From contig NC_068338.1 in the NCBI RefSeq assembly GCF_014633365.1, forward strand, positions 10,178,616-10,242,615: a stretch of DNA of 64,000 nt, given 5' to 3'. Under the pieces are notes generated by a model. That model ran no database searches, was not told the DNA's origin, and saw only the letters and a list, made by a program, of their open reading frames with translations. Of the stretch, positions 45,269 through 56,500 are shown in pieces. Position 1 is the stretch's first letter; the number at the start of each line of letters is the position of its first letter. The DNA is from Diospyros lotus (Eukaryota; Streptophyta; Magnoliopsida; Ericales; Ebenaceae). The position numbers were made by a program, and so were the translations under genes.

Positions 45269-45799
45269 AGTGTGTGTATGTGCTTATTGTTTTCATCATC
45301 ATCATCATTCATGGATTTGGGCGACAAACAACACTAATCCCGAAAATAAAAATGACAACAGATGAGTTTTATTACAAGCCACTGTTATCGTCGTCGGCTA
45401 CTATCAAGTGCAGAAACGGATCGAAGAAATTCAGCAAGTCTCAGCTTAACGACAACTTCTGCGACTGCCCTGATGGCTCAGACGAGCCTGGTCTGCCCTT
45501 TTTTCTCCTCCCCTTCTTATCATCCCATTTTCTGTTTCTACTTGCTCCCACGGGATCTCCTATTTTATTATTTTCAATACCACCTTAGATTTTGGGCTCT
45601 TAATTTGTTATTACGCTACAAAATGAGCTGTGTCCTAACACCCCCTCCCCCTCTCTCTCTTTCTGTTATATATATATGTATATTTTATTGTTTTGAATTG
45701 CAGGAACATCAGCGTGCCCCCATGGCAAATTCTATTGTCGCAATGCAGGCCATGTTCCACTTTCCATATTTTCATCCCGGGTCAATGATGGTATTTGTG
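45112..45799 (+). CDS. Glucosidase II beta subunit, exons 1-3 (5' part of gene)
   Basis: The product is the regulatory subunit of ER glucosidase II, which trims glucose from N-glycans during glycoprotein quality control; its MRH domain, not encoded here, recruits the alpha subunit to substrate. Exon 1 (45112-45232) starts at ATG and encodes a signal peptide: MKARTTQ, a leucine-rich core [14 protein letters not shown], then the family's LLGIDPQ start of the mature protein. Exon 2 (45362-45490) gives [27 protein letters not shown] and PDGSDEPG, an LDL-receptor class A-like cysteine pattern that binds calcium. Exon 3 (45704-45799) gives [16 protein letters not shown] and SRVNDGIC. All junctions are GT..AG and all are phase 1; intron 1 is 129 bp (with a CT microsatellite), intron 2 is 213 bp. 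The next codons should give a CCDGSDEY-type motif, but I could not find them. Plant relatives are known as PSL4; the name here is by family only. Confidence 0.93.
45233..45361 (+). other. Intron 1 with CT microsatellite
   Basis: GT (45233) to AG (45361), phase 1, joining G to AT to make the Asp codon of DEFYYKP. A (CT)n tract of about 26 bp lies at 45237-45264. The long plus-strand frame reading through this intron is accidental. Confidence 0.88.
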
Positions 45800-47384
45800 G
45801 TAAGAAATCCTTTTCGCCTCCACTGTCTTCATTCAACTCTCCTATGAGTCTTCCTCTGAGTGTGTGCAGCACCTGCAGATGACTTCTGCTATATTATTCC
45901 CATGGATATGTTTTGGCAGTATTTGCATGCACCTCAACAATCAATAAGATCCCTATATGCATCTTAGGTCTATAGGTGGAACACCAATAAAGGGATGGAA
46001 ATGGATTAAATTTGGATGGAGAATATGCTAATCTAGCAGTTCCTTTATTTCTATTTAGGTCCAAATTGGCTGGAGGCATCACTCTTGGTCCCTCAAGTTC
46101 AAGAAGGCATGAAAAGGGGACATTTATAGCTCTGCTTCCCCTGGTTCAATGGTTTTTTTTAGGGGCTGTACAATCTTTTGCTTGTTCAAATTATTTCATG
46201 GTCTTATTTATTATACCTTGTAATACTTATCTTGGATATAGTTGAATAAATTCTTCTCTTCTATCTTTGTAATCTAGCTTGGCCCTTATTTTCACACAGA
46301 ATTTTTTTGACTTACTCCTTTGAGAAAGTTTCTTAACATTTTGCACAATCATTCAAGAGGCGTGGAGAAGACAATTGGGTGTAAATTGTCGAGTGATAGA
46401 GGCTTTTTTGTTAAGTCATCTCACGTGGTCCTTAGTGTAATAAAGGTAGAGAAGCTTTCCTTTGGAAGATGTTGTGGAGAAATAAAACTGCTTTGATTCA
46501 AGTGTCCTCTTTCATAGAATTAGCTTTCTCGATTGGAGGTAGTCTCAAACTTAGAAGATATTTTACTTTTGCATTATATGGTACATTTGGTGAGAGAGCA
46601 ATCTAAGGTTATGTTTGGTTGGATGGAATGGGGGTGGAGGGAATTGGAATCAGGAAAATGTGCATTAGGTTGCTCCTCTAAAATGGAATCGACAATTCCC
46701 TAGGGAATGCCCATTCCGTCACATGTGGGAATGGGCATTCCCTCCAATAGCTGATGGAATCCCCATTTCATTCCTTCATAATTTTTTGCAATTCCCTTTT
46801 TACCCTCAACATTAATAAAAAAATACATACTAGCCTTGACAAAAAGACAAACAATTATGCCCTTGGGGTCTCAAACACCAAACTCATATTGAAGACTGCT
46901 GCGAGGAGAGCCACTGCTGAGAGAGCACCATTGCCGTTGTGAAAGGTCTGTGTTTGCTTCATTTCACTGGTACTGAACCGCCACACACCATAGCATTGCA
47001 CTCTCTGCCACATTCTGTTGTGCTGCTGCTCCAGGTCACACTGTCTTTTTTTTTTTCTGCATTTGCTTCATTTCATTGTTGCTGAACCACCGCACACTGT
47101 CATGTTGCATCTTTCTGCTACATTCCATTGTGCTGCCAGACACTGTCTCTCCACAGCTGCCATTGCATCACTCCATCTCACACCAACACATATCTCCACT
47201 GCTGCCATTGTGTTCCCCTTTTGTTTCTGTTTTCTTTGTTCCTCCTGTCTCTGGTTTTATTGTGATTCAATTTGTTGTTGCAATTAGTTTTTTTATGGGT
47301 TGTTATTTCAATTAGAGATTTTAATTTTGTTCTACAAACTCCAAAAGTTCCCTGGTTTGTTACCAGTAGTTTTCCTATTGCTGG
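45800..47384 (+). other. Start of intron 3 with unidentified and MITE-like sequence
   Basis: Begins with the 5' splice site GTAAGAAA (45800). No exon-like segment with the expected cysteine motif is visible. At 46615-46850 the text 'ggttatgtttggttggatggaatggggg' type opening and 'gaattccattcc'-like words suggest a MITE fragment; within it is a perfect 16-bp inverted repeat (46702-46717 and 46728-46743, AGGGAATGCCCATTCC, 10-nt loop). From 46960 to 47160 two versions of a roughly 100-bp passage ('ttgctgaacc.cc.cacac') follow each other. Confidence 0.5.
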
Positions 47385-47929
47385 CTGTCCTGGAAATATG
47401 TTCTTTTGCTATGGTAGCAAGACGAGGATGTTAACCCAATTGGAAAACACTTCACAATTGATAAATTGAGAGGTGTTGGGAGTGGGATTGTATATGTCAA
47501 CCACATGTCACCTACAGACCGATGGCCAAACCGAGAGGGTCAACTAGTGTCTTGAGGCATACCTAAGGTGTATGTGTTTCACCACTCCTAAGAGCTGAAA
47601 CCAGCGTTCTAAAACGCGCTAGGCACTAGTCGGGCGCCAGACTGGGGCCTAACACCTAGGCGGGGCCTAGGAAAAATGTTTTTTTTTTTTAACTTTTTGA
47701 TATAATTTGATGTTATTTTCAGATAAATTAAAGTTGGAAAGACAAGTGAAATAATGAAATTAAGTATGATAAAACAAACTGTTAGATTAGTTCTAAGTTC
47801 AAGAAGACAGAAGTAGCAATAATGCAACATAAATCATATTCAAAGAATCTAACTATTTAATTAGACTTCTTACTCTCCATATTCTTCCCACACAGGACTC
47901 AAAATCAAATTCATTGATTTCTTGCTTAT

Positions 47930-50373
47930 AATTCTTCTGATTGAAAATCATCTTCATGAAGCTCTCTCACCCTAGAATTTCTTTGAGGTTGAAGCATTTC
48001 GTTTGCTCTGGATGCTTCACCAATCACTTCCCAAGTGAGCCCTGTACCAAGCTCAACTTCTTTATCATCTCCTCCATCAACGATCTATCTTTGTACATTA
48101 CTAGCATCACTAGCAAGTAGCACATCAACATTCATTTCCTTCTTCCTTTTTTGCTTGTTCATCAATTTCACATTAAATTGGACATAAACTAGGTTGTTCA
48201 ATCGATTCATGTCTAGTTTATTTCTTTTCTTCGTATGTATCTACATAAATAAATTAAAAGCAATATCAATATTTATAAGTGGATAAGGATAACTAATTGA
48301 TATTAAATAAATATAATTTATAGAGATAATGAAATTAAAATATTAAAAACGTTTTAAAATATACACTTAACCCCTTCAAAAATGCTCCAATTTCTTTCAC
48401 AATTAAATGAACTAGTGGTTAATGAGAGGATCCTTTTTGCCATTCGTTGCAAGTTTGGAGTTTGATTTCCATAAGTCATCCACCATGTAACTACATAGGT
48501 CAAACAAGTATAAAGTAAACAAATTTATACACTAATACACAATAGAAAGGATTAAAGGAATTTTATACTTGGATTATAATTTTCATCATTTTTGCACACC
48601 TTTGAGCTGCCCACGGTTTTCCAAAAGCTCACTTTTTACAAGTATACTTTGGCAACTCAACATTTATAACATGGCCTTGCAATTCACTATCATAAAACAT
48701 CTCTACACAGTTAAAACACTCATCCATCACTTCATGATCAAGTTGTATATCCATATCCTTGAAAAAGTAGTAGGGATTCAAAACATAAGTTGTAAAATAT
48801 AGTGGACTATCTAGCCTATCTTTTACCCTTGCTTCAATAATCTTTATAACAGGCTAATAGTTCTTCTCAAGATTATTTAGGGCCTTCTTAATATGTTCCT
48901 TTGTTTGCTTAATCTCTCCATATAAAAAGCCCATAGAAGGTTTTCTATCTGCATCAACAATTCGAAGCACCTTTACCAAATGTGTAAAAAACCTAAGGCA
49001 TATAGTCACACCATTCTAAAAAGAAATGCTTATCACAATATCATAGGCTACTTTCTCTTTAACAGTTTTTGACCATTTGCACTCCTCCCATTCAGAGCTG
49101 GTAAACATTATTCTCATTTTGGCCTTTTTCTCCATCAAACTCTACAGAGTAAGGAAAGAAGAAGCGAATCTAGTGACTCCCGATCTCACTATATCCCTCT
49201 TCTTCGTAAATGACTTCATTAAGGACAAGGTCTTATGATGTGCATAAATGAAGATTGTCAAACTCTTGGCCTGATCAATGACTTTCTTATACTTAGACAG
49301 TTTTTCAATAGTTTCAAGTATCAAATTGATGGTGTGAGTAGCACATGACGTTCAAAAGATATTTGGCCTCTTCACCTTCAACAATTTTGTTGCTCCCATT
49401 TTGTTGGCAGCATTGTCGGTTACTACTTGGATGACATTGTGTGGCCCAACTTGCTCAATGCACTTGTCCACATACTCAAAGATGAGTTCACTTGTATGTG
49501 CTTTATTCGAAGACTCTCTGGAAGAAAGAAAAGTAGTACCTGCGTTAGAATTAACACACAGGTTCATGATGCTCCTCCTTTTTCTGTTTGTCATAATGGA
49601 GCACCCATTTCGTGCCCACTCTTCTTTATGCTTCTTCAGTAACTCTTTCGTTTTGTTAACGTCTCTTTTTAATAATGGTTCCCTCAACTGGTATTGATTG
49701 GGAGGTTTGAAGCCCGGCCCAAATTGACTAACCGCCTCAACAAACAATTTGAAACTATCATAATCAATAGCATTGAAAGGTATACCAGTTTCGTACACCC
49801 ATCTAGCACAATATTCATGAACAGATTGTGTTTTCTTTTTAAAGAGTGCTTCGTTGATATTTTGTTGCCTTTGTGTCATTTCTGCACTAAAACAAGTTTT
49901 AGGGCTAATGGAGCTTGCAAACTTATCCATAAGGCCAAGAGTACGGGGCGTTTTTTTGCTCCCTAACTCTTACAATTCATCTTCATCATCCCTTTCCCCC
50001 CTTTCAGAGATATTAACAGAGGATCTCATCAAATCTTCCTCCTTATTCTCCTTCTTACTCTTTGCCTCGGTAATAGCATTCTTGCATTTGGCATGATCAT
50101 CCGGAGAAGATTTTGGACATGCAAAAACATTTTCAAAAATGGGCCGATATGTTCTTTTACTTTGTAAACACCTCTAGACATTACTTTATCACACAACTTG
50201 CATTTAACTTTATCCATATTCTTCGGATCAATTAACATTTCATACTCCCATTCGACATCATTTGACTTTCTTTTAAGAACTAAGGAGGCCTCGGATGATT
50301 CTCCCGTAGTCCTAGTCTCATACGACATCATTTGACTCTTTTTTTTTTCTTTTTTTTCCTGAGTAATTAACAT
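47930..50373 (-). pseudogene. hAT transposase remnant (BED finger, DUF659, hATC)
   Basis: The transposase would bind the terminal repeats and cut the element out. On the minus strand the order is: a BED-type zinc finger (about 50290-50150; DKVKCKLCDKVMSRGVYKV then KEHI), a basic stretch, the DUF659 region of the RNase H-fold catalytic domain (49930-49352; GCSIMTNRKRRSIMNLCVN, HTSELIFEYVDKCIEQVG, VQVVTDNAANKMGATKLL), and parts of the C-terminal dimerisation domain near 48230-48120 (HTKKRNKLDMNRLNNLVYV). In DUF659 the expected 'TDxWTDRKRRS' lacks four residues (TNRKRRS), removing a conserved Asp-Trp segment. Stops and frameshifts separate the blocks, so it is not functional. A GEASRANE segment near 48010 is the usual acidic tail. 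Confidence 0.85.
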
Positions 50374-50466
50374 TGAATTAAAATAGACAGCTAGCTAACG
50401 ACTTTATGAAACATTAACATAGATTATTAAGTTTAGGGTTTAGACTTTGTGAAACACAGCTTATAG

Positions 50467-51156
50467 TAGAGATTGCAAATGGGCCGGCCCGGCCCACCCA
50501 GCAAAATGAGGGCCATGTCGGGCCAGTGATATGTGGCCCGTGGCCCCTGCCCGACCCACCAAAATGGCCCGTGGGCTGGCCCACCAACTGGCCTACTAAA
50601 ATGGCTCGGCCTGACCCACCCAAAAATAAAAAAAATATTTTAAAAATTATGTTTATAATTAGTAATTATAAACATATTTGAAACATAATAATTAAAAATT
50701 ATGTTTACTGTAAACATAATTTTATTGTAATGTTTGTAAACATAATTTTACTATAATGTTTACTGTAATATTTGTAAACATAATTATGTTTGTAAACATA
50801 ATTTTACTGTAATGTTTACTGTAATATTTGTAAACATAATTTTACAAACATAAAAATTATAAGTAAACATTGTTTACTTATGAACATATTTTAAAAAATA
50901 TTAGTTACATTTAAGAAAAAAATAAAAAATATTTAAAAAATTAAAAATAAATGGCTCACGGGCCAGCCTAGCAGGCCCACGGCCCGACCCGTTTTGGCCC
51001 ATTTATTAAGGACCACAGGGTCGTGCCTGACCCCAATTTCCATTTCCTAGGCCCAACCCGTCTCCCTCGCGAGCCAAATTCGGCCTGGCCCACCAAATGG
51101 GTGGGCCAGGCGGGATGCTGGCCGGGTCGGGCCAGCCCGCCCATTTCCCATCTCTA
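50467..51156. mobile_element. Non-autonomous hAT-type MITE nested in the hAT element
   Basis: Flanked by the perfect 8-bp duplication GCTTATAG (50459-50466 and 51157-51164). Ends are inverted repeats: TAGAGATTGCAAATGGGCC on the left and TAGAGATGGGAAATGGGC reversed on the right. Subterminal DNA is packed with GGCCCG/GGGCC words, and the middle (50640-50930) is AT-rich with repeated GTAAACATAATTTTACTGT-type units. It has no coding capacity; 690 bp. Confidence 0.92.
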
Positions 51157-52759
51157 GCTTATAGGCTTTACAAACAATAGAATCAAACAAGAAATCCAGA
51201 CAAATAAGAAAGATGAACAAGTGCAAAATTTAGACCTTAACCAAGGAAATCCAGCATCAACAATAGCAAGCGTGTGCACGGTTGCTTTTTGCTGTTGCTC
51301 CTGCAACAAGCAGCAACAACAACAAGTAGCTGTTACAGCAACGCTGCTGTTGCTCCTGTAGCAACAACAAGTAGCTGCTACAGTAGCCAAGTAGCAATTT
51401 TTTGTACCGAATGAAGAACTACAAACCCAAATAATGGCCATACGTACTGGAGGAAGAAGAGCAAGAACTAACAGGGAGAGAACGACGAAGAGACGATTGG
51501 CGGCAGTGGCGAGAGAGAGAGAGAGAAATGATGAGATCGGCGGCAAGAGAGAGAGAGAGAGAAACGACGAGATTGGTGGCGGTGACAAGTCCAAGAGAGA
51601 CGACCTAAGTGGTGCGTGACGAGAGAGAGAAACAACAAGAGAGAGAGAGAGAAAAGGAAAGGGAAAATACCGAAAGGGAAAGAGAAAGAGAAAGGGAAAA
51701 TACCGATCCACTCTGCTAGGTGGCCCAAGTGGCGCACGACCCATGCGGCTAGGCACCACTTGGGTTGCTTAGGTGTTGATTGGGCTCGATTAATTTGGCC
51801 CAACGCCTAGGGGTGTTGATTTGCACTTAACCACAGCGGTTAGGGGCCTCCTAATGCCTCGGCGGTCGCTTAGGCCGCGTTTTAGAACACTAGCTGGAAC
51901 AAATAGCTATCCCTGGCACAGTGGTGGTACAATTCCATCTACCATAGTGCTATTGAGAGGAGTCCTTTTGAGGTAATGTTTGGGTATAAACGTTCACTAC
52001 TTCCTACCATTTCTGAATCCCCTCCTACTATGGCTGCCTTGGGGCACTACTTACAACAAAGGTAGCAAATGTTTACGGTTCTAAAGCGGGAATTGGCCAC
52101 AACCCAAAACCGTATGAAGTAGGCAACTGATAAAAAGAGGAGTGATAGATCATTCAACTTGGGGGACAAGGTCTACCTTATGGTTGAACAGTTATTACTA
52201 CACCCCTATATATCAATTTCAGCTTCTAAACTTAGTTCCAAATACTTCAGGCCTTATCCCATTGTTGCTAAAGTGGGCAAAGTTGCTTATAAGTTGCAAC
52301 TTCTAGAGGGAGTGAACACCCACCTTGTATTTCATGTCTCATTACTTAAGAGATCTATAGAGCTAAGTTCTTCTGCTAGCCAAACTTTGCCACCCATAGT
52401 GGACGAATTGGAGGAAGTGGTAGAGCCTTGTGCCATTGTGGAGAAACGACTTGTGTACCAGGGTCTTCACCCTTAACCCAAGTTTTGGTGCAATGGTCCC
52501 ATCTACATCCCGATCACACCACCTAGGAATACCTTCTTGATTTGTTGAAGCAATTCCCAAGGGTTGCTAGACTACTCTAATTCTTAAGGACAAGAATTGT
52601 TTGAAGGGGAGGGGATTGTCACGACCCTAAGGGAAAACATGTGTTTTGTTAGAAAGATATAGCCACTTGTCTTAATAGTTAGCTAGGTGGTTAATCGGTT
52701 AGAAGATTGGGTAGTTAATTGTATAACAGATTACTTCCTTTTGGTTATGATTAAGTTAG

Positions 52760-52972
52760 TGTCAAGCTCGGAATCTGAAGAAGGTTTTCCTTCCGTAATT
52801 TTGGAAGGAATGATTTAGGCGGGAAGAATTGAGAAGGAGAGATTGAGAGAGAGAGATTAAGAGAGGGCGAGAGAAACGTGAATTGAGAAATGAGAGGGAA
52901 AGGAAACTGTGGAATAATCCTCACATGCCTCCCCATCCTCAGCTTATCTTCATTTATAGGAGAATTACACAG
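52760..52972 (-). repeat. Partial LTR copy outside the 3' LTR
   Basis: Equals the first 213 bp of the LTR as read on the plus strand and stops at GAGAATTACACAG, where a complete LTR starts without spacer. At several sites (GAATTACACAG, AAACGTGAATTG, AATCCTCACATG) it agrees with the far LTR at 58163-58489 rather than with its neighbour. Confidence 0.88.
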
Positions 52973-53303
52973 TGTCAAGCTCGGAATTTGAAGAAGGTTT
53001 TCCTTCCATAATTCTAGAAGGAATGATTTAGGTGGGAAGAATTGAGAAGGAGAGATTGAGAGAGAGAGAGATTAAGAGAGGGCGAGAGAAACATGAATTG
53101 AGAAATGAGAGGGAAAGGAAGCTGTGGAATAATCCTTACATGCCTCCCCATCCTCAGCTTATCTTCATTTATAGGAGACTTACATAGCTTGGCGCGACCG
53201 TTAGGAGACAGCCCATGTGCGCGCCATTTGAATTAGCCCTTATTGGATTATTACAATTTAGCCATTACTCAACTAATTACAGCTATACCCTTGGTCTATG
53301 ACA
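52973..53303 (-). repeat. 3' LTR of the minus-strand chromovirus
   Basis: Begins TGTCAAGCTCGGAATTTG and ends GGTCTATGACA, followed (plus strand) by ATTCCCTCCCC, the reversed polypurine tract. 331 bp, against 327 bp for the partner at 58163-58489; it contains the GA-rich tract shared by all three copies. Confidence 0.88.
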
Positions 53304-53323
53304 ATTCCCTCCCCTTAAAATAT

Positions 53324-53478
53324 GGAAAATGCTATTGGTACACCCATTTTGTACATCTTGGGCTACATAAGAGGGTATTATGACAAAAAAACCCCTCATG
53401 AGGCGCATGGTATTTTGGTCATAATACCCCCTTATGTAGCCAAAGATGTACAAAATGGGTGTACACCTAGCATGATTC
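53324..53478. mobile_element. 155-bp MITE, probably MULE-type
   Basis: Flanked by the 9-bp direct repeat TTAAAATAT (53315-53323 and 53479-53487); a 9-bp duplication is typical of Mutator-like elements. It is almost wholly an inverted repeat: the left half GGTACACCCATTTTGTACAT and GGCTACATAAGAGGGTATTA pair with the right half with few mismatches. It has no coding capacity. It inserted beside the polypurine tract of the chromovirus. Confidence 0.85.
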
Positions 53479-53561
53479 TTAAAATATTTCTTGTCTCTAA
53501 GAAATTACAGTAGACTTGTAATTCTAGGAAAACGTTACAGTAGGTCAAGGAGATGTTCCCA

Positions 53562-56500
53562 TTAGGCGTTATCCGGATGGTGGTTAGACCATTGCACTAA
53601 TACTTGCGTCAGTGGAGCCTGGTCTTGGTAAACCACTCGTCTGTCCAACATGGCCACTGGTTCAGCGTTGGTCTCGATGTCTTCAAGTGGAGTGGGCAGT
53701 GTATTGCTGGAACTGTCAGCTGGTCCAATGGATCTTTTTAGCAGGGAGACGTGGAACACTCGATGGAGGCCCACGCCCTCAGGCAACTGGAGACAATAGG
53801 CGACAGGTCCTACCTTTGCCACGATCTTGAAGGGCCCATAGAATTTAGGACTGAGTTTAGAGATTGGTCCCTTGTGAAAAAGGTATTGTTGGAACCTTTT
53901 TACCTTTAAGTAAACCTTCGTTCCTTCCTCAAACTGACGCTCTGTGCGATGCTTATCGGCCAACTGCTTCATCCGCTGACTGGCTAGGGCCAATTCCTGT
54001 TTAATAGTTAGTAGGGCTTCTTGTCTGTCCTTTAGGTACTGATTTGCGGATGTTTCCTGAGGAGAGTAGTGCATTACAGCCAGTATGATGGGTGGCAGAT
54101 ACCCGAATAGAGCTTCGAAAGGAGTTCTCTTGTGTGCGGTATGGTAGTTGGTGTTATACCACCATTGGGCAAGAGCTACCCAACGACTCCAGCTTCTTGG
54201 TTTGGAAACACACAAGCATCTAAGGTAAGTCTCGAGACATTTGTTGACTCTTTCAGTCTATTCGTTTGTCTCCGGATGGTAGGCAGAAGAAAGATGAAGC
54301 TTAATGCCAAGCCCTTGAAATAATGACTTCCAAAACTGGCTTGTAAATACTTTATCACGATCAGAGACTATCGCCTTAGGTAACCCATGGATTTTGAATA
54401 CTGAATCCATTAGTTTCCTTGCGACTTCAGTGGCTATGAACGGATGAGCCAACGTGAGGAAGTAGCTGAATTTAGTCAACTTGTCTACTACCACCAAAAG
54501 AGTGTCAGCACCTTCAAATTTTGGGAGGCCTTCAATGAAGTCCATTGAGATTAGTTCCTAGGCTTGTGAGGGTATGTCCAGGGGTTGAAGAAGGCCTGGA
54601 TAAGGAATTTGCTCATGTTTGCACCGTTGACAAGTAGTGCATTCCGTGACAAACCTGGTGACATCTTTTTTAAGGCCCTTATAGTAAAAAAGTTGTCTTA
54701 CCCGCCGGTAGGTTACATTGAGCCCGGAATGTCCACCTATGGGGGAGTCATGCAAGCTCTAAAGTATCTTCTGCTTCAACAATTCGTCTTCCCCAATCAC
54801 CACTCTGTTCTGGAATCTCAATAATCCCCCTTTTAATTGGTAGTTAGAATCATTAGTGGCCTGCGCGGAAAGCCTGATCAGTAGCTCTTTGATCCAGGGG
54901 GTCTGATCATAGCTATGGGTAATGTCTTGCACCCAATCTGGAACCACGGCCGAAATGGCTTGACAAGCGGCTGGCACATCTCTCTGGGACAGAGCATCGG
55001 CTGCCTTGTTTTCCTTTCCTTTGCGGTATAAAATGATGAAGTTAAAGCCCATGAGTTTGGTAATTCCCTTCCTCTGTAACTGGTTGTGTACCCTTTGCTG
55101 GGCTAAGAATTTGAGGCTCTCGTGGTCCGTCTTAATGGTGAACTTCTTGCCCTCTAAGTAGTATCTCCATTTCTCTACAGCCATTAGAATTGCCAACAAC
55201 TCCTTGTCATATATACTTAAGCCCTGATGTTGTGGGGCCAATGTTTGACTTAGATAGGCCACTGGTCGCCCTCCCTGGCTAAGCACCGCCCCTATACCGG
55301 TGTCACACGCATTCGTTTCCAAAATAAACTCCTTGGAAAAATCAGGTAGAGCCAGTGTTGGAGCTTGCGACATGGCTGCTTTAAGGGATTCAAAGGCGTC
55401 CTCTACTTTTGGACCCCAACTGAAGTTATTCTTCTTACGCAGTGTGGTCAGTGGCTTGCTAATCATTCCATACCCTTTTATGAAGCGCCTATAATAACCA
55501 GTCAGGCCTAGGAAGCCTCTTAGTTCCTTTAGGGTTTGTGGCTGGGGCCAGGCCTTCATAGCTTCAATTTTGTGAGGATTAGTACTAACTCCTTGGCCAG
55601 ATATGATATGACCCAAGTATTCAACCTTCCCTTCTGCGAATGAGCATTTAGACCTTTTCACATACAGCTTATGGAATCTAAGGATCTGAAATGCCAACTT
55701 GAGGTGGGATAGATGCTGGTCTAAGGTAGTGCTGTAAATGAGGATGTCATCGAAAAAGACCAAAACGAATTTGCGCAAATAGGGAGCAAAAATGTGGTTC
55801 ATCAATGCTTGGAAGGTTGCAGGCGCATTGGTGAGGCCGAAAGGCATTACCAAGAATTCATAATGTCCTTGATGGGTTCTAAAAGCTGTCTTAGGACAAT
55901 CGGCTAAGTTCATTCGGATTTGGTGGTATCCGGAGGTCAAGTCAAGCTTAGAAAAAATGGATGCGCCTGTTAATTCGTCTAAGAGGTCTTCAATAATAGG
56001 TATAGGGAATTGGTTCTTGATGGTTAGTGAGTTGAGTTGCCTATAATCCACACAAAACCTCCAAGTGCCATCTTTCTTTTTCACTAGGAGGACTGGTGAG
56101 GCATATGGGCTTTGGCTGGGTTGTATCAAGTTTTTGGACAACATTTCTTTTATGAGTTTTTCTATTTTGGCCTTTTGTATGGGAGAATATTGATAAGCCT
56201 TTAAATTGACTGGTTCATTGTTGAGTTTAAGGTGAATGGAATGGTCAAGGATTCGATGGGGTGGTAAGGTTTGGGGAGTGGCAAACAGATTCTCAAATTC
56301 CATTAGCAAGTTATAAATGGGTAAAGGGAAGTGTACCTTACTATCCTCTGTTGCCAAGGCAGTGTTCCTTGGTGCAACAAACTTCTGTTCTTCAGCTGTC
56401 ATTAACCCCACGTCCACAGCATAAATGGAGTGCAGCTGTCCCACGATGGTACTTCCCTGTTCCAGTAACTTTTGAATCCGTTTCCTTGAAACAACCCTAC

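Larger units (their letters stand above)
47602..51892 (-). mobile_element. hAT DNA transposon inserted in integrase remnant
   Basis: The left end reads CAGCGTTCTAAAACGCG and the right end, reversed, TAGTGTTCTAAAACGCG: terminal inverted repeats of about 17 bp. Flanks GCTGAAAC (47594-47601) and GCTGGAAC (51893-51900) are the 8-bp duplication with one later change; joined, the flanks restore the integrase reading 'PKS-WN'. Subterminal regions on both sides carry GCCTAGG words. The element is 4291 bp, including a 690-bp nested MITE, and encodes a decayed transposase on the minus strand. GA-rich and CAGCAACAAC-rich DNA (51240-51720) lies at its promoter end. Confidence 0.92.

Noticed and set aside
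45082..45588. Single 168-codon open frame through exon 1, intron 1 and exon 2
   Set aside because: Clean GT..AG borders at 45233 and 45361 restore the family sequence; the readable intron is accidental and the true start is ATG 45112, not the upstream TTG.
47385..47450. CYGSKT-type text (47405-47430) as exon 4 of glucosidase II beta, whose next block has a CDGSDE-like motif
   Set aside because: In another frame the same bases give decayed integrase (NWKTL before the TDGQTERVN block), and splice sites and spacing do not fit an exon.
51154..51803. 201- and 111-codon minus-strand frames rich in Ser/Leu/Phe
   Set aside because: They translate GA/CT and CAGCAACAAC low-complexity DNA at the promoter end of the hAT element.
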